From: Rhizobium brockwellii | GTDB lineage: Bacteria > Pseudomonadota > Alphaproteobacteria > Rhizobiales > Rhizobiaceae | Length of the DNA stretch: 64,000 nucleotides | Assembly: GCF_000769405.2 (NCBI RefSeq) | Contig: NZ_CP053439.1 | Location: 4,771,121 to 4,835,120 of the forward strand | Direction of reading: 5' to 3' | Shown here: positions 28,820 to 37,770 of the stretch, in pieces | Numbering within the stretch: position 1 is the stretch's first letter | How the letters are laid out: each line of letters begins with the position of its first letter | Program-made: the position numbers and the translations under genes | The notes under the pieces: model-generated | What the model was told of the DNA's origin: nothing | The model's input: only the letters and a program-made list of their open reading frames with translations | The model's database searches: none

Positions 28820-29079
28820 GCGGCCCGGGACGATTTCATCGAGAACCCTCCGGTGGACCCCTCCATGATCGGGGAGGCCAAAACGCGGATGAGCAGGCCG
28901 AGATTTGCCAAGCGGCGAGCGATGCGAGGTATGCAATCAAGGCTATCATCTACTTCACCGCGTCCGAGCTGGTGAGGGTGAAGGCCATCCTCAACAGGCT
29001 TGGTTTGGAGGATAATACGGATGTGGTTTTGCTCGATGCACGACGTGACAATAAGCCATCCGTCTCCAAGGCCGCATGA
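28820..29079 (+). other. Open frame without a clear start, possible gene fragment
   Basis: A frame open from within the previous gene continues to a stop at 29079 and ends SDARYAIKAIIYFTASELVR then LGLEDNTDVVLLDARRDNK. The last 50 residues look protein-like. There is no plausible start or ribosome-binding site after 28819. It may be the tail of a gene cut by the same rearrangement that left the comM remnants. The spacer 28820-29206 otherwise holds only this and the C-terminal comM remnant. Confidence 0.25.
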
Positions 29080-29081
29080 CA

Positions 29082-29134
29082 GAAGCGGTCACCTACCGCA
29101 TCGCCGGCGATACAGACTGACGGCTGTGGCGTAG
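29082..29134 (+). pseudogene. comM remnant, extreme C-terminal fragment
   Basis: Fifty-three bases that align with the last 51 bases of intact comM (27353-27403), from GAAGCG to the stop. The translation EAVTYRIAGD parallels EAISYRIAGE of the intact gene. A 2-base insertion then shifts the frame to a stop. With the fragment at 27411-27713 it shows that a second comM once spanned this place and lost its middle. Confidence 0.7.
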
Positions 29135-29206
29135 CAAATAGGCGCGCCAAAGCGCCCCTAGACTCTGCGAAGATGAACGTCCGGGACCCCCGGTCAAAGC
29201 CCTGCC

Positions 29207-30169
<963 letters not shown>

Positions 30170-30314
30170 GGGTGCTCTCCCTTTGAAATCCTGCTCCTGA
30201 AATCGAGGGGGAGAATAGGGTCAAAGGCCCGTCTAGGCCAGACCGCGTTCGACCTGGAGGAGCGATCAAGAGAGAAAAAAACCTTTGAAAACCGTTTCTT
30301 GCCGAATGTTTATT

Positions 30315-30932
30315 TCAGGCCGCCCGCGTGGCGATGAAGGCGGCCGTGCCGGCGAGGATGCCTGATGCAACCCGGTTCAGCGCCTGCAAGGCCCGCGGCT
30401 GCTTCAGCATCGTGCGGGCCCGCGAGGCAAGCAGCATATAGGGCACGAGCACGACGATCAGCACCACGAAGGTGGTGGTGAGCAGGAGCGCATAGTCTCG
30501 CAGGCCGATATTGCCGATATCGATCAGCGTCGGCACCAGGGCGACATAGAAGAGCATCGTCTTCGGATTGCCGAGCGTCACCAGCAGGCCGGAGAGGAAG
30601 GATAGGCCGATATTGGTGGATTTCCGCGCCGCGATATCCTGCGGCAACAGCCCCGCCGTCCAGAGTTTCCAGGCGATGTAACCGAGATAGAGGACGCCGG
30701 CGATCTTGATGGCGATGAACACCTCGGTAAAGGTCTGCGCCACGAAGGCAAGGCCGAGAATGACCGACGTGAGATAGGTCATGTCGCCGAGCACCAGGCC
30801 GAGACCCATGAAGAAGGTCTCGCGGAAATTCGAGCCGAGCGCCCGTGCGACGATCGCGGTAATCCCGGGTCCCGGAATGGCCGCGGCGATGAACAGCGCT
30901 CCGGCATAGGTCAGCAAGGCGGCAAGGCTCAT
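30315..30932 (-). CDS. LysE/RhtB family amino-acid exporter
   Basis: 205 residues from the ATG at 30932, behind GAGGG. Six hydrophobic segments; the family signature near the N-terminus is AAAIPGPGITAIVARALGSN (the PGP motif), and a central loop precedes SGLLVTLGNPKTMLFYVAL. It is probably an inner-membrane exporter of an amino acid or homoserine-lactone-like compound; the substrate is unknown. A longer in-frame start at 31022 adds charged non-conserved residues. Confidence 0.9.
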   Translation of the reverse strand: MSLAALLTYAGALFIAAAIPGPGITAIVARALGSNFRETFFMGLGLVLGDMTYLTSVILGLAFVAQTFTEVFIAIKIAGVLYLGYIAWKLWTAGLLPQDIAARKSTNIGLSFLSGLLVTLGNPKTMLFYVALVPTLIDIGNIGLRDYALLLTTTFVVLIVVLVPYMLLASRARTMLKQPRALQALNRVASGILAGTAAFIATRAA

Positions 30933-31164
30933 CTTCTTAACCCTCAGGGGTTCCACCGCCCATCTATAGGCAAGCGCCGCTTCCTCATCAATGCTTTGGC
31001 GCTGATCGGTCCATAACCACAAGGAATAGGTCTGCTAGACCATGATCCACTTGGAAAGCGACCCGGCCTTGCTATTTCTCTTTGTGCAAATGCGCGATCA
31101 GCGCGGCCCGCCGCGTTTTCCCGGCCGGTGGCGCTAGAGATTTTCATCACCAAGGAGAGATTAA

Positions 31165-31683
31165 ATGTCCCATACGCCAGCCGAAACCCGCAGGCTTTCG
31201 CCACTCAAGACGCCGTCCAGCCTGTCGACCAACGCCACTACCGATATTTCGGCGGCGCTGACCGCGCTGCTCGCCGATGTCTTTACGCTTTATGTGAAGA
31301 CCAAGAATTTCCATTGGCACATGTCCGGCCCGCATTTTCGCGATTATCATCTGCTGCTCGACGAACAGGCGGAGCAGATCTTCGCGATGACCGACGACAT
31401 TGCCGAGCGTGCCCGCAAGATCGGCGGCACGACGCTGCGCTCCATCGGCCAGATCGCTCGTCAGCAGCGCCTTTTGGACAATGACGCGGATTTCGTCACG
31501 CCCGAGGACATGTTGTCGGAACTGCGCGAGGATAACGTTCAGCTCGTTTCGCTGCTGCGCGAGGTGCATGGCCTTTGCGACGAGCATAATGACGTCGCAA
31601 CCGCCAGCCTGATCGAGAACTGGATCGACGAGGGCGAGCGCCGCACCTGGTTCCTGTTCGAAACGACGCGCCCGCAGAAATAA
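31165..31683 (+). CDS. dps: Dps-family DNA-protecting ferritin-like protein
   Basis: 172 residues. The ferroxidase-centre segment is TKNFHWHMSGPHFRDYHLLL followed by DEQAEQIF, which carries the conserved His, Asp and Glu ligands between subunits. The dodecamer stores iron with peroxide as oxidant and coats DNA under stress. The ATG at 31165 follows AAGGAGAG. The N-terminal extension (MSHTPAETRRLSPLKTPSSL) is a plausible DNA-binding tail. It is monocistronic. Confidence 0.93.
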   Translation: MSHTPAETRRLSPLKTPSSLSTNATTDISAALTALLADVFTLYVKTKNFHWHMSGPHFRDYHLLLDEQAEQIFAMTDDIAERARKIGGTTLRSIGQIARQQRLLDNDADFVTPEDMLSELREDNVQLVSLLREVHGLCDEHNDVATASLIENWIDEGERRTWFLFETTRPQK

Positions 31684-31719
31684 CATCGGCAGACCGGGCA
31701 TGTCCGTCATGCCCGGTTC

Positions 31720-32622
31720 TTAGCTCTCCAGCGCCCGCGGCCGCAGCCAGCGCGGCGTCCAGCCGAGATTCATGCCGGCGGCGGCAAGGAGAATGATCGC
31801 CGCGCCGGCGATCTGCATCGGCTGCAGTGCGTGGCCGAAGGCCAGCCGGTCGACGAGGATTGCCGCGATCGGATAGATGAACGACAGGGCGCCTGTGAGA
31901 TGCGTCGGCAGCCTCTGGATCGCGCCGTAGAGCAGCACATACATCAGTCCGGTATGGACGACGCCGACGGTCACCAGGATCGCCCAGGACCTGACATCGC
32001 CGGGCGGATGCGAAAAGTCCGTCATCGGCGCCAGCATCAGCATGCCGGTTGCGACCTGGATGAGCGCGATCAGATGCGGCGGCGTGCCTTTCAGCCATTT
32101 CGCGGCAAGGGCTGCGAGCGCATAGAAGAAGGCCGCACCGAGCGCCATCAGGATGCCGAGGCCGTATCCGTCAGATGTCGCCCCGCCTGTCTCCGGTTTT
32201 GCCTCGACGATGGCAATCATGCCGGCGAAGGCGAGTGTCAGCCAGAACAGCTTGGTGGCGGTGATCTTCTCGCCGAGGAAGAGCGCGCCGAGCACGAGCA
32301 GCATGAAAGGCTGGGTGTTATAGACAGTGGTCGCGATCGAGATCGTCGCATGCGAATAGGAGGCAAACAGCAGCAGCCAGTTCAAGACGATGGCGATGCC
32401 GCCGAAAATGGCGATGCCGAAGGCGCGCAGCGTGATGATGCCGGGCCGCAGCAGACCGAGAGCGCCGCAGATGACGAGCAAAGTGAGCGCGCCGAACACG
32501 CAGCGCCAGAAGACCACGCCGCTGACGGGTTGGCCCGACATGACGACGAACCAGCCGATCGTCCCCGAGATCAGCATCGCTGCCGTCATTTCCGCCGTGC
32601 CTCTTTTGATGTCGCTGCCCAT
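31720..32622 (-). CDS. DMT-superfamily (EamA) transporter
   Basis: 300 residues from the ATG at 32622, 6 bases after GGAGG. About ten hydrophobic segments form two EamA repeats, each with the typical end pattern (ALFLGEKITATKLFWLTLAF in the first; DRLAFGHALQPMQIAGAAII in the second). It is probably an inner-membrane exporter of a small metabolite. It diverges from an Lrp/AsnC regulator gene at 32734, which is likely to control it, perhaps in response to an amino acid. The substrate is unknown. Confidence 0.9.
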   Translation of the reverse strand: MGSDIKRGTAEMTAAMLISGTIGWFVVMSGQPVSGVVFWRCVFGALTLLVICGALGLLRPGIITLRAFGIAIFGGIAIVLNWLLLFASYSHATISIATTVYNTQPFMLLVLGALFLGEKITATKLFWLTLAFAGMIAIVEAKPETGGATSDGYGLGILMALGAAFFYALAALAAKWLKGTPPHLIALIQVATGMLMLAPMTDFSHPPGDVRSWAILVTVGVVHTGLMYVLLYGAIQRLPTHLTGALSFIYPIAAILVDRLAFGHALQPMQIAGAAIILLAAAGMNLGWTPRWLRPRALES

Positions 32623-32733
32623 GATTGCCTCCATTTCGGTGACATAAGAATATTGCGTCCAGAGGCGATTTTATATAAGGATAAGAAGGAAGATGATGGG
32701 TACGGCCTAATCATAAGAGGAGAATGTCTCGCT

Positions 32734-33198
32734 GTGGCTAATGATGTGCAATCGCTCGACGAAATCGATCAGGCCATTCTGGAGGCGCTGGCCGGCAATG
32801 CGCGGATCTCGCTGAAGGAACTGGCCCAGCAGGTCGGCCTGTCCTCGCCGAGTGCCGCCGAGCGCCTGCGCCGGCTGGAGGAGCGCGGCGTTATCAAGGC
32901 CTTCACCATCGACCTCGATCCCGCCGCCGTCGGTTATCCTCTGCAGGCCATCGTGCGCGTGCGTCCGCTGCCGGGACAGCTGCACATCGTCGAGCGGATC
33001 ATCCAGGAAATTCCCGAAATCATCGAATGCGACAAGGTGACGGGTGATGATTGCTTCATCGCCCGCCTGGTCATCCGCTCCATGGCCGACCTCGACGGCA
33101 TCCTCGACCGGGTTGCCGAAAGGGCGGAGACCAACACCGCGATGATCAAAGCCTCGCCCGTCAAGCGCCGCCTGCCGCCGCTTTCCCGCCGGAAATAG
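32734..33198 (+). CDS. Lrp/AsnC family transcriptional regulator
   Basis: 154 residues. The winged-helix domain comes first (LDEIDQAILEALAGNARISL; QQVGLSSPSAAERLRRLEER), followed by the RAM ligand-binding domain (LQAIVRVRPLPGQLHIVERI; KVTGDDCFIARLVI). The start is a GTG at 32734. AGAGGAGA lies about 10 bases upstream and an out-of-frame ATG (32724) intervenes. The divergent EamA transporter gene 112 bases away is the probable target. Confidence 0.9.
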   Translation: MANDVQSLDEIDQAILEALAGNARISLKELAQQVGLSSPSAAERLRRLEERGVIKAFTIDLDPAAVGYPLQAIVRVRPLPGQLHIVERIIQEIPEIIECDKVTGDDCFIARLVIRSMADLDGILDRVAERAETNTAMIKASPVKRRLPPLSRRK

Positions 33199-33204
33199 GG
33201 GGGT

Positions 33205-34104
33205 CTAGAATTCCGCCATCGGCGACAACATCGCCGGAAAATCCGGGGTGGCATCGCTGAGCCCGCGCAGCATCAGCCTCGTGCCGCTTTCCAACTGATG
33301 TGGAACACCCTCCCAGCTGAGCTTGTCGGGACGGAACAGCACCTCGACGGAGGCGGGCACGATCTCCAGTCCGCCAAGGATCGCGGCAAGCGAGGGCATC
33401 TCCGCCGCCACGACGTCGAGAAGGCTGAAGCGGCCCGCCTCATCGATCTTCCAGGCAATCACCGCCTGTTTGTCTTCCAGGAAGCTGATGCGGACATCGG
33501 GATCGAGTTGGGTGTTGATCAGAAACATCGCTGCATTGTCCGTGACCGCCAGCGACGTCGAAACCGGGCTTCTTGCCTTCAGCAGCGATTGCAGCAAGGC
33601 AAGGTCATCCGCGTTTGTCGGCAAAAGCGGCCGGGCCGGTGCGGCGGAAGCTGAAGGGGCGGGTGCTGCTCCCTCGTATCGGTGCAGCGGTATCGCGTGG
33701 AAACCATAGGGCTCGTAGAGCGACGGCTTGTCGGTATAGAGGATGACGGCTTCAAAATCTTGCTGCTCGCACCAGTCGAGCGCTTTTACCGTCACGTCGC
33801 GATAGAGCCCGCGGCCGCGCCATGGTGGCCGGACAGCACCCGATTGCAGCCCGGCGGCATGGACGATCCTGCCATTGAGGACGAAGGGCAGTGCAAAGGC
33901 CGAAATATTGGCCGTAAGCCCACCTTCGGCATCAAACCAGCCGAACGGCATGCTGGTGGGGTCGGGTCCGCCGAGTTGTTGCAGCGGTCCGATATCGATG
34001 CCGAAAATATCCTTGAGCAGGCAGACCAGTGCCGCCCAGCCGGCGGGGTCGCCGAAATAGTCCTGCCGGAAGGTCAGGCCAGCGCTGTCGAGGCGCTCTG
34101 CCAT
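33205..34104 (-). CDS. GNAT-family N-acetyltransferase
   Basis: 299 residues. The acetyl-CoA-binding region is AVRPPWRGRGLYRDVTVKAL, motif A of the GNAT fold, followed by ILYTDKPSLYEPYGF. The C-terminal half (after about residue 160) is an extra domain of unknown kind, seen in Eis-like longer GNATs. Substrate unknown. The ATG shares one base with the dut stop (TGATG), so it is the second gene of a dut-GNAT operon. Confidence 0.87.
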   Translation of the reverse strand: MAERLDSAGLTFRQDYFGDPAGWAALVCLLKDIFGIDIGPLQQLGGPDPTSMPFGWFDAEGGLTANISAFALPFVLNGRIVHAAGLQSGAVRPPWRGRGLYRDVTVKALDWCEQQDFEAVILYTDKPSLYEPYGFHAIPLHRYEGAAPAPSASAAPARPLLPTNADDLALLQSLLKARSPVSTSLAVTDNAAMFLINTQLDPDVRISFLEDKQAVIAWKIDEAGRFSLLDVVAAEMPSLAAILGGLEIVPASVEVLFRPDKLSWEGVPHQLESGTRLMLRGLSDATPDFPAMLSPMAEF

Positions 34105-34574
34105 CAGACGCCGGTGGAGCCGAAGCCGCCTGCGCCGCGCATCGTTTCGCTTGCCGCGGTGATCTCCGCCACCCGCGCCTGGGTCACCGGCGCGATCACC
34201 ATCTGGGCGATGCGCATGCCGCGCGAAATGACGAAGGCTTCGTCGCCGAGATTGGCGAGCAGCACCTTCACTTCACCGCGATAGTCGCTGTCGACGGTGC
34301 CCGGCGAATTCAGGCAGGTGATGCCGTTTTTGAAGGCCAGGCCGGAGCGCGGCCGCACTTGTCCCTCGAAACCTTCGGGGATCTCGAAGATGAAGCCGGT
34401 CGGCACCAGCGCCCGTTTGCCGGGCAGAAGCGTCAGCGGTGCTGTCTCGTCGACGGCAGCGCGCAGGTCCATGCCGGCCGCTCCCTTGCTTTCATAGGCG
34501 GGTAGGTCGAGGCCTTCGCCATTGGCTAAGCGGATGAGGTTCAGCGTCGGGCGCGTATCGTGATGAATGGTCAT
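34104..34574 (-). CDS. dut: dUTP diphosphatase
   Basis: 156 residues with the five trimeric dUTPase motifs in order: [51 protein letters not shown] and the C-terminal [10 protein letters not shown]. The enzyme hydrolyses dUTP to dUMP, preventing uracil in DNA. coaBC is often next to dut; here coaBC lies 9 kb away on the same strand. Confidence 0.96.
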   Translation of the reverse strand: MTIHHDTRPTLNLIRLANGEGLDLPAYESKGAAGMDLRAAVDETAPLTLLPGKRALVPTGFIFEIPEGFEGQVRPRSGLAFKNGITCLNSPGTVDSDYRGEVKVLLANLGDEAFVISRGMRIAQMVIAPVTQARVAEITAASETMRGAGGFGSTGV

Positions 34575-34665
34575 GGCCCATTACTTTGCGCCGGAAGGCC
34601 CGAGGTCAATTGCAATGCCGGGCTTTAATCGCTAGATACGCGGCAATTCCACAGGATTCACAAGC

Positions 34666-36249
34666 ATGGCCGAAAGTCTCGCCGAGGCGGTCTCCCGCCG
34701 CCGCACATTCGCTATTATCGCCCACCCGGACGCGGGTAAGACGACGCTCACCGAAAAGCTGCTGCTGTTCGGCGGCGCCATTCAGCTTGCCGGCGAAGTC
34801 AAGGCGAAGAAGGATCGCATGCAGACGCGCTCCGACTGGATGAAGATCGAGCGCGAACGCGGCATCTCCGTCGTCACCTCGGTGATGACCTTCGAATATA
34901 ACGACAATGTCTTCAACATCCTCGACACGCCGGGTCACGAGGATTTCGCCGACGACACCTATCGCACGCTGACCGCCGTCGACGCCGCCGTCATGGTCAT
35001 CGATGCCGCCAAGGGCATCGAGCCGCGCACGCTGAAGCTCTTCGAAGTCTGCCGCATGCGCGATATCCCGATCATCACCTTCATCAACAAGATGGATCGC
35101 GAAAGCCGCGATCCCTTCGAGATCCTCGACGAGGTGGAAGAGAAGCTGGCGCTGGATACCGCGCCGATCACCTGGCCGATCGGCCGTTCCAAGACCTTCT
35201 GCGGTTCCTACAATATCGCCGCCAACACGGTGCGCGGTTCGGATACCGAAATCGAGGGAACGCCGGTCAACGGCCCGCAAAGCGTGGCCGGCAGGCTGCC
35301 GGAAAACGAGCGCCAAGTCTTCGTCGAGGAGACGGAGCTGGCGATCGAGGCCTGCCGTCCGTTCAACCGCGAATCCTTCCTGGAGGGCCATATGACGCCT
35401 GTCTTTTTCGGCTCGGCGCTACGCAATTACGGCGTTCGCGACCTCATCAACGCGCTCGGCGATTTTGCGCCGCCGCCGCGTGACCAGGTCGCCGATACCA
35501 GGATCGTGCACGCGACCGACGACAAGATGACGGCGTTCGTCTTCAAGATCCAGGCCAACATGGATCCCAACCACCGCGACCGCATCGCCTTTGCCCGCAT
35601 CTGCTCCGGCAAGCTCGAGCGCGGCATGAAGGCAAGGCTTGCCCGCACCGGCAAGCAGCTCGGCCTGACGGCGCCGCAATTCTTCTTCGCCTCGCAGCGC
35701 CAGCTCGCCGACACCGCCTATGCCGGCGACGTCGTCGGCATTCCCAACCACGGGACGCTCCGGATCGGCGATACGCTGACCGAAGGTGAATCGCTGGTCT
35801 TCCAAGGCGTGCCGAACTTCTCGCCGGAGATCCTGCGGCGCGTGCGCCTGGAAGACGCGATGAAGGCGAAGAAGCTCAAGGAAGCCCTGCAGCAGATGGC
35901 CGAAGAAGGCGTCGTCCAGCTGTTTTCGCCGGAAGACGGCTCGCCGGCGATCGTCGGCGTCGTCGGCGCCCTGCAGCTCGACGTCTTGAAGGAGCGGCTG
36001 ATGGCCGAATACGGCCTGCCGGTCTCCTTCGAAATGTCGCGTTTCTCCGTCTGCCGCTGGATCTCGGCCGATCAGCCGGCCGATCTGGAAAAATTCCTCA
36101 CCGTCAAGCGCGGCGATATCGCCCGCGATCTCGACGGCGATCCGGTCTTCCTCGCCCAGGATGGTTTCTCGCTGCGTTACGAGTCCGAGCGCCATCCGGC
36201 GATCAAGATGGTCGCCATCAAGGAATATCACGCCGCCAAGGCGGCGTGA
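34666..36249 (+). CDS. prfC: Peptide chain release factor 3
   Basis: 527 residues. The GTPase motifs are G1 IAHPDAGKTTLTEKLLLFGG, G3 DTPGHEDFADDTYR and G4 FINKMDRES. The class-specific insertion and C-terminal domain (MAEEGVVQLFSPEDGSPAIV) match RF3 and not EF-G. RF3 releases RF1/RF2 from ribosomes after termination. It starts at 34666, divergent from dut, and is monocistronic. Confidence 0.95.
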   Translation: MAESLAEAVSRRRTFAIIAHPDAGKTTLTEKLLLFGGAIQLAGEVKAKKDRMQTRSDWMKIERERGISVVTSVMTFEYNDNVFNILDTPGHEDFADDTYRTLTAVDAAVMVIDAAKGIEPRTLKLFEVCRMRDIPIITFINKMDRESRDPFEILDEVEEKLALDTAPITWPIGRSKTFCGSYNIAANTVRGSDTEIEGTPVNGPQSVAGRLPENERQVFVEETELAIEACRPFNRESFLEGHMTPVFFGSALRNYGVRDLINALGDFAPPPRDQVADTRIVHATDDKMTAFVFKIQANMDPNHRDRIAFARICSGKLERGMKARLARTGKQLGLTAPQFFFASQRQLADTAYAGDVVGIPNHGTLRIGDTLTEGESLVFQGVPNFSPEILRRVRLEDAMKAKKLKEALQQMAEEGVVQLFSPEDGSPAIVGVVGALQLDVLKERLMAEYGLPVSFEMSRFSVCRWISADQPADLEKFLTVKRGDIARDLDGDPVFLAQDGFSLRYESERHPAIKMVAIKEYHAAKAA

Positions 36250-36337
36250 TACCGAGGCAATTATCCGCTAAGGGATTGCAAAAGCGGCCTGAATAGCATG
36301 GTTATCGCGCCCCTGCGGCGCGGCGGCCGATCTGCCG

Positions 36338-36724
36338 TCAGCCGGCGGCGATGATCTCGATCTCGACCAGCCAGTCATCGCGCAGCGTTTCGACGATGAT
36401 GGCCGTGGTCGGCACGGCGCGGCCGCCAAGCGCCCGAAGGCGGGCATTCTGGTTCGCTTCCACAAAGGCGCCGTCGCTGAGATAGCTCGTCAGCCGCACG
36501 ATATTGTCCACCGTCATATCGGCGGACGTGAGGATGGCCCGCAGATTGGACCAGATGAGTGCCAGCTGTCCTTCCAGATCGGTCGCCGCCATTCCATCTG
36601 GATCGAGTCCCATCGTACCGCTGACGAAGAGCAGCCGGGACGGATGCCTGACCTCCAGTGCATGGATGTAATCAGGGCTGGCCGCATAGATCCCGTTTGC
36701 TGGATTGTGCGCGATCATCTCCAT
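36338..36724 (-). CDS. RidA family (YjgF/UK114) protein
   Basis: 128 residues from the ATG at 36724, behind AGGAG. RidA features: YIHALEVRHPSRLLFVSGTM, QLALIWSNLRAILTSADMTV, VRLTSYLSD and the C-terminal LRDDWLVEIEIIAAG with the conserved Glu. RidA proteins hydrolyse reactive enamine/imine intermediates from amino-acid metabolism. It diverges from an Lrp-type regulator gene (36805), its likely controller. An extension to 36844 reads across the regulator and is rejected. Confidence 0.9.
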   Translation of the reverse strand: MEMIAHNPANGIYAASPDYIHALEVRHPSRLLFVSGTMGLDPDGMAATDLEGQLALIWSNLRAILTSADMTVDNIVRLTSYLSDGAFVEANQNARLRALGGRAVPTTAIIVETLRDDWLVEIEIIAAG

Positions 36725-36752
36725 GAAACACTCCTCTTCCGAATATTCTATT

Positions 36753-36779
36753 GAATAATGGCAGTATCGGCGATTATTC
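36753..36779. promoter_or_regulatory. Inverted repeat between ridA-like and Lrp-like genes
   Basis: GAATAAT (36753-36759) and ATTATTC (36773-36779), plus a nearby GAATATTC (36741-36748), form an AT-rich symmetric block in the 80-base divergent spacer. This is the kind of array Lrp/AsnC dimers bind. Confidence 0.45.
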
Positions 36780-36804
36780 TTCGGCAGAAAGGGGATTTTG
36801 CGGA

Positions 36805-37332
36805 ATGGCGAAAAATACAGAGGATCTTCGGCAAAGGCGCCCACAGCAGCCGGTCATCGATGCATTCGACCGAAGAATATTAGCCGCCCTCGCCGCCGAC
36901 AGCAGCCAGAGTTATGCCAGGCTTGGCGAAGCGGTCGGCCTCTCGGCGCCGGCCGTGCATGAGCGTGTGCGCCGCCTGAGACAATCCGGCGCCATCAAGG
37001 GCGTGCATGCCGCGCTGGATGGCGCAGCGCTCGGCAAGCCGCTGCTTGCCTTCGTGCATGTGGAGGCGGCGGGCTGGGGCAAGAGCGAGCGGCTGATGCA
37101 GGTCCTGCAGTTTCCCGAGGTCGAGGAGATGCATTCGGTCGCCGGCGACGCCAGCGTTCTCTTCAAGGTCCGCACCGCCAGCCCGCAGGCCTTGGAGGCT
37201 TTTCTGGCGCAGATCCACGCCGTTCCCGGTGTCACCGGCAGCCGCAGCTATATTGCGCTTTCCACCTATCTGGAGCGTCCGGTACAGGCCGGCGTCACCG
37301 ATAGTTGGCCGGACATGCCTCTGCCGGAATAA
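36805..37332 (+). CDS. Lrp/AsnC family transcriptional regulator
   Basis: 175 residues from the ATG at 36805. It carries the helix-turn-helix (VIDAFDRRILAALAADSSQS; LGEAVGLSAPAVHERVRRLR) and the RAM domain (KPLLAFVHVEAAGWGKSERL; VAGDASVLFKVRTASPQALE). The C-terminal tail DSWPDMPLPE is extra. It probably controls the divergent RidA-family gene in response to an amino acid. Upstream in-frame ATGs (36751) lie within the operator region. Confidence 0.9.
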   Translation: MAKNTEDLRQRRPQQPVIDAFDRRILAALAADSSQSYARLGEAVGLSAPAVHERVRRLRQSGAIKGVHAALDGAALGKPLLAFVHVEAAGWGKSERLMQVLQFPEVEEMHSVAGDASVLFKVRTASPQALEAFLAQIHAVPGVTGSRSYIALSTYLERPVQAGVTDSWPDMPLPE

Positions 37333-37358
37333 AGGCGGGATGTTAAGCCGGCGTCAGC

Positions 37359-37760
37359 CTAATCCTCGCCCTCGAAGCGTGGCAGCGTTTCGATATTCTC
37401 CACCCCGGGCAAAGCCGAGCGGCACCATATCTGCTTTTTCGGCGTCAGTTCCCGCCGCTGGTCGATGCCGCCGACGCGGATGCCGATCGCGCCGCCTTCG
37501 CCGTCCGTGCGGTAGAGCGGCGATCCGCAATTCGGGCAGAAAAACTGACGGCTGAGACCGCCGCTGTCGCCATATTTTGCATAGCCTCTCGGCTCGCCTG
37601 ATAGGAGTGTGAAACTTCCCGGTCGCGCCGGTGCGGTGACGCGATAGGCCGAGCCCGTCAACCGCTGGCAATCGGTGCAATGGCAGATCGAGATCCGCTC
37701 CGGATCGATCTCCGCCTGATAGCGGATCGCGCCGCAATGGCATCCCCCAGTGATATGCAT
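37359..37760 (-). CDS. GFA-domain protein (glutathione-dependent formaldehyde-activating enzyme family)
   Basis: 133 residues from the ATG at 37760 (MHITGGCHCGAIRYQAEIDP). The zinc-ligand cysteines are CHCG, CHCTDC and CPNCGSPLY, the GFA/CENP-V pattern. Most members have no proven substrate; spontaneous S-hydroxymethylglutathione formation makes the original name doubtful. It lies 10 bases after the S10 peptidase stop and is probably co-transcribed with it. Confidence 0.88.
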   Translation of the reverse strand: MHITGGCHCGAIRYQAEIDPERISICHCTDCQRLTGSAYRVTAPARPGSFTLLSGEPRGYAKYGDSGGLSRQFFCPNCGSPLYRTDGEGGAIGIRVGGIDQRRELTPKKQIWCRSALPGVENIETLPRFEGED

Positions 37761-37770
37761 CGGCGATTCC

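Noticed and set aside
31831..32733. Long rightward open frame leading into the Lrp-type regulator
   Set aside because: It is the antisense of the EamA transporter gene, a GC-rich shadow; the regulator begins at the GTG at 32734.
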